Of a stretch of 60,346 nt of DNA, positions 51,155 through 59,955 are shown piece after piece. The stretch spans positions 1-60,346 of the forward strand of contig JAFGJT010000009.1 of the NCBI GenBank assembly GCA_016928915.1, in the 5' to 3' direction. The stretch comes from Candidatus Peregrinibacteria bacterium. GTDB lineage: Bacteria > Patescibacteriota > Gracilibacteria > UBA1369 > PNNO01. The translations under genes were made by a program, and so were the position numbers. The notes under the pieces were generated by a model. That model was given only the letters and a program-made list of their open reading frames with translations. It ran no database searches and had not been told where the DNA came from. Positions within the stretch are counted from its first letter, which is position 1, and each line of letters opens with the position of its first letter.

Positions 51155-53320
51155 TTTTTTTGAAGTGTAACTTAAAAGAGCGGTCAATCCCGTTGATAGT
51201 ACCGGAGCCAATGCCGGATAAATTATTATATTTACAACAGGATAAAAAACCCCGAGCGCCAGAGGAATTACAAGTAAATTATAGAAAACCGTAATAAGCA
51301 TGTTTTGTAACATGGCTTTTTTTATTTGTTTTGCATACTTATAGGATTCGTTGATTTTGTTCAGGCTTTTGCTGATACATGTAATGTCCGAAGCTGAAAG
51401 GGTTGTGTCTGTTCCCGTTCCCAACGCTATGCCCGCATCGGTTTGGGCAAGCACCGGGCCGTCATCAATGCCTTTTCCGACAAACGCCACTATCTCGTTA
51501 TCGGTCTGGTAGTTTTGGATTGCTTCAATTTTTTCTTTCTGCTGTGCGTTCGCAATCACATCTTTGATCCTTAATTCATCGGCAATATTCTGTGTGATTT
51601 GTTCATTGTCTCCGGTAACTATTGTAAGTTTTAATCCCGCTTTGTTTAATTCCGCGATTAAGTTTTTGGCTTCCGGCCTGATTGTGTCCGCAATACCTAT
51701 TACTCCGACAAGCTCTCTGTTTCTTGCAATATAAACCGGCGTTCTAACATTTTTCGATAAAATTTCAGCTTTATGCAGAAGGTCTTTTTGCATCTGCACA
51801 CCTGATTTCTCCATAAGTTTCATGTTTCCCGCAATCACCTCCTGTCCGTCCACGATCCCCATTATTCCCATCCCCTCAATATTTTTAAAATCGTACGGTT
51901 TTTTAAACGTAATATCGTTTTTTTTGCAGTATTCGGTAATTGCTTCCGCAAAAGGATGGGTTGATGCGTTTTCAAGGGATCCTATCATTATAAGAAATCT
52001 TTTTTCATTAAAACCATCTTTAGTGATGATATTGGTTATTTCCGGAATTCCAAGCGTTAAAATACCCGTTTTATCAAAAACAATTCTGTTTATTTTGCTT
52101 AAATTTTCAACCGCATGCCCGCCTTTAAATATAATTCCTTTAAGGGCCGCTTTTTGGATGCCTGTGGCTAAAGGCAAATGCGTTCCGAACGTAAATCCGC
52201 TGGGATTTGTTATTAGCAGAATTGAAATACATCCTATCAGACCGCCAAAAAACCAGCTTCCGCCGCCAATGAAATACCAAAGTATAAATGATCCTATTGA
52301 AGACAGTATGATAATAACCGTAAAAGCGTTTTCGAATTTTGGTGAGAATTTTTCAAACTTTCCTTTATGTTTTTTTGCATCTTCCGTAAGAGCTATCACC
52401 TGCTCCAAAGTGGTTTCTTTGCCAACCTGTGTTGCTTTATATATAACCGTTGAGTCGGTATTTATTGTCGCTCCTATTATTTCGTCGCCCGGTTTTTTTG
52501 TGCTGATTTCATCAGCGCCGGCAAGAACGGTTTCATTAACTTTTGTTTCTCCTTCTATTAAAATGCCGTCAACGGGGAAAGCCTCTCCGGATTTTACTTT
52601 TAAAAAATCCCCGACCTTAACGCCGGCAATATCGATTTCCATTTCGGTATTGTGCCTTATAACGCGGGCCGTTTTGGGTTTTAGTTTCAGCAGGCTTTCA
52701 TAATATAAGCAAAAATCGTTTTTAAATTTTTCATTGAGCCATTTTGAAAAAGCCAGTACAAAAGTGATTAATGCAAGAACCTGCAATAAAAACAAACGGT
52801 TTATATAAGGGCTTAAGCCTTCAAAAAGCACCAGTATTAAAGTATATAAAAAAAACAGAATTAATCCGGCAGCAGGCAGATGCAGTCCGGCAAGTAGACT
52901 TTTTATTACATCAAAATATGCCAGGTAGATTCCGATTGATATAACCGCCAAAATTATCAGATTTCGCAGTATGTCGGGTATCCCGCTAGTATAAGCAAAA
53001 GCTAGCGGAACAACAAGAACCGCTGATGCAATTATTGCCGCTATTATTAATTTAACAAATGATTTTTTTATAAGATTTTTTCTTTGTTTTTGCTCTTCGT
53101 TTTTTTCCCTGAGTTTAGCAGGCTTATAACCCAGCTTTTCAATTATTTTAATAATTTTTTTTTCATCCGTTTCATTTTCAACATAGGTTATATTTGCTGT
53201 CTGACCAGAAAAATTCACCGAAGCGCTGCGTATTCCCTTCGACGAAGAAAGTGTTTTTTCTATTTTTTCGGCGCAGGCCGCGGTATGCATACCTGCCACG
53301 TTTAGTATCAGATTATCCAT
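51143..53320 (-). CDS. P1B-type ATPase-like protein with altered catalytic motifs
   Basis: 725 aa from ATG at 53320. It has the full P1B layout (HMA domain, A domain, phosphorylation and nucleotide domains, eight helices), and the phosphorylated Asp (FDKTG, about 415) and TGDN are kept. But the actuator TGES reads LAGAD (about 268), the intramembrane CPC reads NPS (about 371), and GDGIND reads GKGIDD (about 615). The HMA motif GMxCxxC reads GMHTAAC, with Thr for the first Cys. It is uninterrupted, so it may be a specialised or inactive ATPase. Confidence 0.85.
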   Translation of the reverse strand: MDNLILNVAGMHTAACAEKIEKTLSSSKGIRSASVNFSGQTANITYVENETDEKKIIKIIEKLGYKPAKLREKNEEQKQRKNLIKKSFVKLIIAAIIASAVLVVPLAFAYTSGIPDILRNLIILAVISIGIYLAYFDVIKSLLAGLHLPAAGLILFFLYTLILVLFEGLSPYINRLFLLQVLALITFVLAFSKWLNEKFKNDFCLYYESLLKLKPKTARVIRHNTEMEIDIAGVKVGDFLKVKSGEAFPVDGILIEGETKVNETVLAGADEISTKKPGDEIIGATINTDSTVIYKATQVGKETTLEQVIALTEDAKKHKGKFEKFSPKFENAFTVIIILSSIGSFILWYFIGGGSWFFGGLIGCISILLITNPSGFTFGTHLPLATGIQKAALKGIIFKGGHAVENLSKINRIVFDKTGILTLGIPEITNIITKDGFNEKRFLIMIGSLENASTHPFAEAITEYCKKNDITFKKPYDFKNIEGMGIMGIVDGQEVIAGNMKLMEKSGVQMQKDLLHKAEILSKNVRTPVYIARNRELVGVIGIADTIRPEAKNLIAELNKAGLKLTIVTGDNEQITQNIADELRIKDVIANAQQKEKIEAIQNYQTDNEIVAFVGKGIDDGPVLAQTDAGIALGTGTDTTLSASDITCISKSLNKINESYKYAKQIKKAMLQNMLITVFYNLLVIPLALGVFYPVVNIIIYPALAPVLSTGLTALLSYTSKKSVL

Positions 53321-53324
53321 ATAG

Positions 53325-54065
53325 CTAATTGCCAAGTTGGCTTTCTAGATATTGTTTAAGCTGATCATAGCTTTGTGGTACGCCTCTAAGAATCATCCCG
53401 TTAATAAACAGGGTTGGGGTGCTTCGTGCTCCCGCATTTATTCCGTCTTCACGGTCGGAATATATTTCGTCTTTTATACTTTGCAATCCAGTACAATCAG
53501 TATATTTGGTTAAGTTTAAGCCAATTTCGCCTGCATAGGTTTTAAATGTTTCATCGGCATTTTCAAGTCCGCTCCAGACCGTCTGGGTGTCAAAAATTTT
53601 ATTGTGCATTTCCCAGTATTTGTTTTGCTGTCCGGCACACTCAGCGGCGATTGCGGCCGGCAAAGCGTTTGGATGCAGGTTAAGAGGATAATCCTTAAAA
53701 ATATATTTTACTTTACCCGTATCGATAAAATCGCGTTTTAAGTCGGCAAATATTTCAGTGTAAAACTTTTTTGAAAAGGGACATTCAAAGTCGCTGAAAT
53801 CTATTAATGTTATTGTTGCATCATCTTTACCGAGGATCAGATCTCCTTCAATATTTACATCCACCGGATTTTGCGCTGAAGCCGTATCCTCTTTTTTATC
53901 TTCGGCTGTCGTGTTTGTATTTTTTGCTTCAGATCCCTGTGGATTTAATACGAAATTAACCGTGGTTAATTCAAAACGCCCGATAATATACCCTATAAGC
54001 AGACCGGCGAGCAGGATTGTTGAATACTTCCATAAATGATCTGTGCGATTTTTCTTTTCACCCAT
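53325..54065 (-). CDS. DsbA-family thioredoxin-fold membrane-anchored protein
   Basis: 246 aa. One N-terminal helix (about residues 13-30), a linker, then a DsbA-type domain: DFSDFECPFSKKFY with catalytic C-x-x-S (about residue 93; the second Cys is Ser). KYIFKDYPLNLHPNALPAA and STPTLFINGMILRG are typical. Another Cys pair (AECAGQ and TDCTG) may matter. The CPFS centre suggests an isomerase-like or monothiol role. It lies 4 bp upstream of the P-type ATPase gene. Confidence 0.88.
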   Translation of the reverse strand: MGEKKNRTDHLWKYSTILLAGLLIGYIIGRFELTTVNFVLNPQGSEAKNTNTTAEDKKEDTASAQNPVDVNIEGDLILGKDDATITLIDFSDFECPFSKKFYTEIFADLKRDFIDTGKVKYIFKDYPLNLHPNALPAAIAAECAGQQNKYWEMHNKIFDTQTVWSGLENADETFKTYAGEIGLNLTKYTDCTGLQSIKDEIYSDREDGINAGARSTPTLFINGMILRGVPQSYDQLKQYLESQLGN

Positions 54066-54116
54066 AAATTACGGTTAATTGTTCTATGCCATTTTAAAAC
54101 AAAACCGTATTAAATA

Positions 54117-56111
54117 TCAAAATTTAATTATTCCGAATTTTTTCAGCCAGATAAATCCTAAAAAACCCGCCGGAGGTATTGTAGAAAGTATTATATACAT
54201 GAAGCCGCCACCCCCGTCCGAGTTGTTGTTATCAGACTGTGACACAATCTCATAATCCTGCATCATAAATTTACCTTCCTGGTTCATTTTTGCCGTTAGG
54301 TTTATTATTGCGCCCGCTTTAAAAGAAACGTTTATTAATTCATCACCGCTGTTTTCAACCATAATTGTTAATTCTTCATCGGTTGTTTTTAATATCAATT
54401 CTCCCGTTTGTTGATTGAAATTTGTTATTTCACCTGTGAATTTGTATAAAACAGGATTTTCTTCTCCCTTTGTGCTGTTTTTTGTCCATTTCCATTCGTC
54501 TTCTTCCTGCTCATTGCCGATAATTTTAACGCGCATATATGAAGAGTTATCCGGCGCGCTTCCGTATTCAATTAAATCAATTACGGTTTTTTCATAATCT
54601 AAAAGACGAAGCACTCCGCTGCTGTTTTTAAGCGTGATGCCTAAATCGGTATCCGATAAAACAATATATTCCCCGGCTTCGATTATTACATTATTAAAAG
54701 TATATTTTTTTGTTGAACTTTCACCAATATCAATAATCCAGCCTCCCAGATTTATTTTTTTTTCTAAATCGTTGTGTATTTCAACCCATTCACTGCCTTT
54801 GTCGGTTCCCGACGGATTGGGCATGAGTTCGGTTATATGTATATTTTCCGAAAGGTCGCCGTTTTTTATTGTTGCAGAAGCTGCTTTTTTTAAAGCCGCG
54901 GTTTTTGTTGTCTGTTTTTTGTCATCGGTTTCATCTTCTTCAGCTTCCGCATCTATATAATCATCGGATTCAAAGGTGTTGGCGGCAAGAGGTGTAATTT
55001 TATTTGTCCAAATAAACTCTCCGTCAGCATTTTTTTCATAACTCATGTTTTCTTTTGCGGATTCCGTATAGCTTATACTGTCCGCTAGTTTATTAGTGTG
55101 ATCAAAAAGCCTTACTGATTCATTGGAATTGTTAAGCGTTATTTTTGTTTTCCATGAAGGCAGCAGCAAAAATCCGTTTTTGTTTATTGTTTCGTTATAT
55201 ATATTAAACGGTTTGCTGCCGCCTTCTGCATCATCAACAGACCATCCGTCCATTATGCACTGCTCCCCGGGATTAAACAGTTCGATCCATTCATTGCCGG
55301 TGTCAGAACCCTCGGGATTTGGAAAAATTTCATTAATCAGTATTGTTGTACATGTGTTTTTGGGCTTTTCAACAGGTGGGACAGAAACAATTGTCGGACT
55401 ATCCATAACCACGGGATCTTCTTCATCCTCATTTTCTTCTGTCGTTGGTTCCGGAGTCGCGGTTGTTTCCGGAGCTGCGGGTTTTTCGTTTGTAAAACCT
55501 TTCGTTGGTGCTGAAATTATTTCCCAGTCGTTTTTCGAATTTGTATCAATAAGGTTCTTTCTGCCGACAGAATAGTTTGTTTTTACATCTTCGCTTTTTA
55601 TGCAGGTCGTAATACCCGCTGTCCACTGGTCGCTTTCAGCCAGTGTGTCAAAGTTCTTTATTTCGGTTTCAGTCGGAGAAGAATTCGCCCAGCATACCGC
55701 GTCCAATATTTCATCTTCATTTTTTATTATCACCTGTTCGGTTGTGCCGGTAAGACCCGATTTTATAATATCAAATGTTTTAAGACTTGATGAAACCGTA
55801 TAGCTTTCAGCGGCATTATTAAAACTAATTAGGATATAATCTCCCGTATTAACCAATAAATCATAAGTTACGCTAAAAAACACTTTATCGTCCCAAAAGT
55901 TTAATCCCTTTATATTTCCTCCGTTTATTACATACAATTCAATCCAGTCTTTATTCGAATCTTTAAAGCCGATCTCGTTAATAATAATGTTTGGAAAAAT
56001 TGAGACAACAGGGTCGGGCGTTGAAGTTTCCTCGGCAAAAACCGAAATATACGTTTGAAAACGGAAACACAACAGAGTCAACAAGAAATAAAGCAATATT
56101 TTTTTCTTCAT
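54117..56111 (-). CDS. Secreted protein with three lamin-tail domains and C-terminal membrane anchor
   Basis: 664 aa. Signal peptide to about residue 25. Three lamin-tail-type domains start with IIINEIGFKDSNKDWIEL (about 43), ILINEIFPNPEG (about 258) and IHITELMPNPSG (about 430), each with the NEWIELxN pattern and a GGW or DGW turn. Asp/Glu/Thr-rich linkers separate them, and a C-terminal helix (MYIILSTIPPAGFLGFIWLKK) anchors it. Such domains are common on CPR surface proteins; binding partners are unknown. Confidence 0.85.
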   Translation of the reverse strand: MKKKILLYFLLTLLCFRFQTYISVFAEETSTPDPVVSIFPNIIINEIGFKDSNKDWIELYVINGGNIKGLNFWDDKVFFSVTYDLLVNTGDYILISFNNAAESYTVSSSLKTFDIIKSGLTGTTEQVIIKNEDEILDAVCWANSSPTETEIKNFDTLAESDQWTAGITTCIKSEDVKTNYSVGRKNLIDTNSKNDWEIISAPTKGFTNEKPAAPETTATPEPTTEENEDEEDPVVMDSPTIVSVPPVEKPKNTCTTILINEIFPNPEGSDTGNEWIELFNPGEQCIMDGWSVDDAEGGSKPFNIYNETINKNGFLLLPSWKTKITLNNSNESVRLFDHTNKLADSISYTESAKENMSYEKNADGEFIWTNKITPLAANTFESDDYIDAEAEEDETDDKKQTTKTAALKKAASATIKNGDLSENIHITELMPNPSGTDKGSEWVEIHNDLEKKINLGGWIIDIGESSTKKYTFNNVIIEAGEYIVLSDTDLGITLKNSSGVLRLLDYEKTVIDLIEYGSAPDNSSYMRVKIIGNEQEEDEWKWTKNSTKGEENPVLYKFTGEITNFNQQTGELILKTTDEELTIMVENSGDELINVSFKAGAIINLTAKMNQEGKFMMQDYEIVSQSDNNNSDGGGGFMYIILSTIPPAGFLGFIWLKKFGIIKF

Positions 56112-56442
56112 AGATTTTTATTAATGTTATTTAAAAGATAGCGTACAAATTTAAAAAATATTTAAAAAAATCGTAAAATAAACGCAATTGACTTTTAGGG
56201 GTCAATACTATATTTTTTATAAGGTAAAAGACCGGCATTGATCTAAAGAAGAACCAAACGAATTAAAGTAATTTTTAGAGCCTAAACAAAAGCAAAACAA
56301 TGAGACTGCATAAACTGAAATTTGTAACTTTAAGATATTTAACCCGCGATCCGGCTAAAGGTCGGTAAAATATCTGGCGATAGGTTCTAATTTGTTTCTT
56401 TAAGTAAGATCAGTGCAACCCTAATAGCACTAATTTATTTTT
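56112..56442 (+). promoter_or_regulatory. Long structured leader of rny
   Basis: A promoter-like TTGACT (56188-56193) is 17 bp from TATTTT. The leader of over 200 nt can fold: AGAACC (56250-56255) pairs with GGTTCT (56383-56388), enclosing AGATATTT/AAATATCT (56333-56375) with an inner CCGGC/GTCGG stem. A third hairpin, AGTGC/GCACT, lies near 56413-56432. No gene is visible. It could be an autoregulatory leader for RNase Y. Confidence 0.5.
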
Positions 56443-57969
56443 ATGGAATTATTAGCAGTAATATTGGCAGTTTTGGGCCTGGCGGGCGGTACTGCAATCG
56501 GTTATATCTACAGAAAAAAACTGGTTGAAGAAAAGAATAAGGATCTTACGGAAAAAAGCGCGCAGATGCTCAGGGATGCGCAGAATAAATCCAAAGAAAC
56601 TTTGCTTGAGGCAAAGAACAACGCATTTAAGGTGCTTGATGAGGCCAAGCGTGATGAGCGAAGAAAACGCGAACAGCTCCAGAAAATTGAAGAGCGGCTA
56701 GTCGAAAAGGAGCAGTTCTTGGATAAAAAGTCCGAAGAGGCCGATAAGCTTAAAGAAGAGCTTGAAAACAAGGTGACATCGGTAAAAAGGCTGCGTGAAG
56801 AGGTTGAAAAAATCCAGGCTATGCAGCAGTCTGAGCTTGAAAAGGTTGCCCAGATGTCCAAAGAAGAGGCAAAAGAAATTCTTCTTAAAAAAGTCGAGGA
56901 GGATACAAAAGAGATCCTGGTTGAACAGATTAAAAAGACGGAACAACAGGTAAAAGACGAAGCTGATAAGCGTGCAAAATACATTATCGCCGAAGCAATC
57001 CAAAAATATGCAGCTGAAACCACCGCTGAATCCACCGCTACAATAGTGACTCTTCCTTCAGATGATATGAAAGGAAGAATTATCGGACGCGAAGGAAGAA
57101 ATATTAATACATTTGAAGAAATTACGGGTATTGATGTGATTGTGGATGATACTCCGGGTTCCATTGTTATTTCCGGCTTTGATTTGGTGCGTCGTTATAT
57201 CGCCAAGGTTACGCTCGAAAGGCTTATCGCTGACGGAAGAATTCATCCGGCAAGAATTGAGGAAACATATGAAAAAGTTAAGGAAGAAGTAAATCAGTTA
57301 ATTAAAGAACTTGGGGAAAAAGCCGCATTTGAAGTCGGTGTTGCGGGGCTTCATCCGAATTTGGTAAAACTATTGGGTCGATTAAAATTCAGGGTAAGCT
57401 ACGGTCAAAATGTTTTAAAGCACTCAATGGAAGTCGCATTTTTGGCTGCAAATCTTGCCTCGGAGCTCGGAGCCGATGTTAATTTATGTAAAAGAGCCGG
57501 ACTTCTGCATGATATAGGTAAGGCGGTTGATCATGAAATCCAGGGTAATCACGCCGCGATCGGAAGAGATATAGCAAAAAAATTTGGTCTTTCGGAAGAT
57601 ATTGTGCACTGCATTGAAGCCCATCACGGACTGGTTGAACCAAAAACAGTTGAGGCCCTGGTTATTGCGGCCGCAAATGCAATCGCGAATTCCCGGCCGG
57701 GCGCCGATAAAGAAAATTTGGATAACTATATAAAACGCCTTGAGGAGCTCGAAAACGTTTGCAACTCATTCCCGGGCGTTAAAAAATCTTACGCGATTCA
57801 GGCCGGAACAGAGGTTAGAATATTTGTAAATCCAACCGACGTAGATGATCTTGGCGCTGTTAAAATGTCACATGATATTGCTAGAAAAATCGAAAAAGAC
57901 ATGCAGTATCCCGGTCAGGTGAAGGTGAATGTTATAAGAGAAACCAGGACCGAGGAGTTTGCGAAATAG
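56443..57969 (+). CDS. rny: Ribonuclease Y
   Basis: 508 aa, normal length. An N-terminal membrane helix, a long charged coiled coil (residues 30-190), a KH domain (DDMKGRIIGREGRNINTFEEITGIDVI about 205), then an HD domain (RAGLLHDIGKAVDHE about 350, and EAHHGLVEP). Initiates mRNA decay at the membrane. Confidence 0.96.
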   Translation: MELLAVILAVLGLAGGTAIGYIYRKKLVEEKNKDLTEKSAQMLRDAQNKSKETLLEAKNNAFKVLDEAKRDERRKREQLQKIEERLVEKEQFLDKKSEEADKLKEELENKVTSVKRLREEVEKIQAMQQSELEKVAQMSKEEAKEILLKKVEEDTKEILVEQIKKTEQQVKDEADKRAKYIIAEAIQKYAAETTAESTATIVTLPSDDMKGRIIGREGRNINTFEEITGIDVIVDDTPGSIVISGFDLVRRYIAKVTLERLIADGRIHPARIEETYEKVKEEVNQLIKELGEKAAFEVGVAGLHPNLVKLLGRLKFRVSYGQNVLKHSMEVAFLAANLASELGADVNLCKRAGLLHDIGKAVDHEIQGNHAAIGRDIAKKFGLSEDIVHCIEAHHGLVEPKTVEALVIAAANAIANSRPGADKENLDNYIKRLEELENVCNSFPGVKKSYAIQAGTEVRIFVNPTDVDDLGAVKMSHDIARKIEKDMQYPGQVKVNVIRETRTEEFAK

Positions 57970-58155
57970 CTTTGTTGGTTGACTAATTTGTTTTAAAATA
58001 GTATCAAATTGATGTAACGCTTGCCGTCCTTTAAGGACCGGCAGTCATTCATGTGGACTTGGTGTAAGAATTGATGTTCTTTGTCATTATTTGGGTTTTG
58101 GGTTTCAATCACAACAAACCGCCTCAACTTAAGAGGCAGGAAGGTTAGGTGCTTC
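57970..58155 (+). promoter_or_regulatory. Leader with promoter and hairpins before the small membrane gene
   Basis: TTGACT near 57978 is followed after 17 bp by TATCAA. Downstream hairpins are GCCGTCCTT/AAGGACCGGC (one bulge, about 58023-58042) and GCCTC/GAGGC (about 58122-58138). The start at 58156 has AGGAAGG upstream, a Shine-Dalgarno unlike most genes here. Confidence 0.45.
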
Positions 58156-58479
58156 ATGTTTGTAAAGGCAGAGGGTGATTTTATTGACAGAGCTTTCAGT
58201 GCTCTAGCAAAAGCCGTCATTTTGCTTCTGATTCTGGGCGTGCTTACCCTAATCACCGTAACGGTCGGTGTATTGCCTGCCATCGGAATCCTTATCCTTT
58301 ACGGATTTGTTTATGGATTGATCACTGAAGGCGAGGACGCTTCTTTCGGTTGCGGGTACGTGCTCGGCGTCATCTCTTCAATGATCCTGATGGGTTCCTC
58401 CATGACCTCGATCCCCCTTAAGATTGCCGGTGGATTCCTCTTTTTTGTTTTCATCCCCGTCGCTGTTTTCCGGTCATGA
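58156..58479 (+). CDS. Small membrane protein with GC-richer codon usage
   Basis: 107 aa. Starts MFVKAEGDFIDRAFSALAK, then helices about residues 20-53, 65-82 and 87-104, with GEDASFGCGYVLG between. It uses GCC/ATC/CTG/GTC-type codons more than neighbours and has its own promoter, Shine-Dalgarno sequence and terminator, so it is a self-contained unit, possibly transferred. No family recognised. Confidence 0.65.
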   Translation: MFVKAEGDFIDRAFSALAKAVILLLILGVLTLITVTVGVLPAIGILILYGFVYGLITEGEDASFGCGYVLGVISSMILMGSSMTSIPLKIAGGFLFFVFIPVAVFRS

Positions 58480-58515
58480 TTCCCACCTGCCAAACTCAAA
58501 AACGTCCACAATCCG

Positions 58516-58556
58516 GCGGCCGTTTAATCCTTTCAGGGTTACGGCCGCATTTTTTT
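58516..58556 (+). terminator. Strong intrinsic terminator
   Basis: An 8-bp GC-rich stem GCGGCCGT/ACGGCCGC with a 17-nt loop is followed by ATTTTTTT. It ends the small membrane-protein transcript. Confidence 0.85.
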
Positions 58557-58656
58557 AACGCTAATTAAAAACTTTATTTAGATTAATTGTAATGATATTA
58601 TAAGTTAAGTTTTTATTGTTTTATTTTCCTTTAACTTATCTTTTAACTTCAAAAAA

Positions 58657-59562
58657 ATGAAAAAAACAGTTGTATTATTGGTGACTTTTATACTTATCAT
58701 GACAGTTGCACCATCCGGTATGGCAACCGATATTTGTTCGGACACACCGCTTGAGACCGCAAATTATAATGTTGAAATTACTTCAGCTGTTAATTTAAGG
58801 ACTGTTTCCTGTATGGAGGAATCTTCGGTTGTTGCTGTTTTATCGAAAGGCGAAGTTGTGCATGTAATAGGCAAAACCGAAGGCTGGCACAAAGTTCAGA
58901 GAGCTGACGGTACAACAGGATGGATATGGGAAACATTTGTTACATCAACAACAAAACCTTTCACTCCGACAGGTTCAAGCGAACCGTTTGTAAATGAACC
59001 TTTATATGACATAGTCGGCCATAAATATGAAGATGCTATCAGGTTTATTTATGAACAGGGGATTGTAAGCGGTTATGCTGACGGATCTTATCAACCCGAT
59101 AAAACCATCAACAGGGCGGAAATTACAAAAATTATCGTTGAAGCCGCTTACGGAGATGAGTTTAATCTTTATTCATATACTGATTGTTTTGATGATGTTG
59201 TTACAACAGACTGGTTTGAGAAATATGTCTGTTATGCAAAAGTAAAAGGAATTGTTACCGGATACGACAGTGTTACATTTAAGCCAACCAAAGCTGTAAA
59301 TTTTGTTGAGGCATTAAAAATCGTTATGGTCGGATACGGTGAGGAGTATCAGCAAAGCGATCCGTGGTACAAAAAAATGGTTGAACTGGCATCTGAAAAT
59401 AATATTATCCCGCTCGATGTAAAAGGTTTTGATCAAGTGTTTACGCGCGGGCAGATGGCGGAACTTATCACAAGAAACATTAAATATAAGGACACCACTT
59501 TAAATGAATATCTAGGAGATAAAGCGGGCGAAAGAGTTACTTATGAAATGCTGGACTGGTAG
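58657..59562 (+). CDS. Secreted protein with SH3b and S-layer homology domains
   Basis: 301 aa. Signal peptide to about residue 24 (SGMATD). An SH3b domain (about 40-100; VNLRTVSC, KGEVVHVIGKTEGWHKV, GTTGWIWETFV) is followed by SLH repeats (AIRFIYEQGIVSGYADGSYQPDKTINRAEITK; YAKVKGIVTGYDSVTFKP; VELASENNIIP...FTRGQMAEL). SLH repeats bind cell-wall polymers. It is probably attached to the cell envelope. Confidence 0.92.
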   Translation: MKKTVVLLVTFILIMTVAPSGMATDICSDTPLETANYNVEITSAVNLRTVSCMEESSVVAVLSKGEVVHVIGKTEGWHKVQRADGTTGWIWETFVTSTTKPFTPTGSSEPFVNEPLYDIVGHKYEDAIRFIYEQGIVSGYADGSYQPDKTINRAEITKIIVEAAYGDEFNLYSYTDCFDDVVTTDWFEKYVCYAKVKGIVTGYDSVTFKPTKAVNFVEALKIVMVGYGEEYQQSDPWYKKMVELASENNIIPLDVKGFDQVFTRGQMAELITRNIKYKDTTLNEYLGDKAGERVTYEMLDW

Positions 59563-59850
59563 TATTGAAACTTTATTAAGTTTCTTTAAATTGACAAACT
59601 TTATTAAGTTTTGGGCCGGCCCGAAAAAGTTCGTATAGCAATTAGAATTGGTATACTTTGCGCACTTCCTCCCCGGGGAATTAGTTCGTATAGTTACTTT
59701 CCGTTCCGGATCGGAGCTTGAAGAAAATGTCGTATTTTGGCTTACAACAGTACAAAACTTATTTTGAATTGAAAAGATTTTAGATAATGACTCTTTGTTT
59801 AGGCAATCTCTGGAATCCTTTATAAATAAATTAAAAAAAATAAAAAATAT
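59563..59850. other. Non-coding stretch with repeated hairpins between SLH gene and groES
   Basis: A terminator-like hairpin GAAACTT/AAGTTTC lies at 59567-59584, a near copy AAACTT/AAGTTT at 59596-59611, a GGGCCGGCCC palindrome at about 59613-59622, and AGTTCGTATAG occurs twice (59628-59638, 59683-59693). An antisense frame is open across this area but also crosses the CIRCE promoter and is not credible. Function unknown. Confidence 0.5.
59567..59588 (+). terminator. Candidate terminator of the SLH gene
   Basis: A 7-bp stem GAAACTT/AAGTTTC with a TATT loop follows the stop codon by 4 bp and is trailed by TTTAAA. The T-run is short, so efficiency is uncertain. Confidence 0.5.
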
Positions 59851-59851
59851 C

Positions 59852-59879
59852 TTGACTATAAAATTTAGCACTTTATAAT
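59852..59879 (+). promoter_or_regulatory. groES promoter
   Basis: TTGACT at 59852-59857 and TATAAT at 59874-59879, 16 bp apart. The -10 lies inside the CIRCE spacer, so HrcA bound to CIRCE would block RNA polymerase. Confidence 0.75.
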
Positions 59880-59891
59880 TTTGAGTGCTAA
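59865..59891 (+). promoter_or_regulatory. CIRCE operator (HrcA binding site)
   Basis: TTAGCACTT-N9-GAGTGCTAA matches the CIRCE consensus TTAGCACTC-N9-GAGTGCTAA with one mismatch. It overlaps the promoter and lies 64 bp upstream of groES. This places groES-groEL under HrcA heat-shock repression; hrcA is not in the window. Confidence 0.93.
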
Positions 59892-59955
59892 TTTTTTGCA
59901 TAATACACGATTCAGAAAAAATTCAGCAAAATATATAATTTAACCTTAATATAGT

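Noticed and set aside
59628-59693. loxP-like appearance of TTCGTATA ... TATACTT
   Set aside because: The arms are not a proper inverted repeat and no recombinase is nearby; similarity is short.
59512-59901. Minus-strand 129-codon open frame
   Set aside because: It runs through the CIRCE site, the groES promoter and the repeat-rich spacer, and overlaps the end of the SLH gene.
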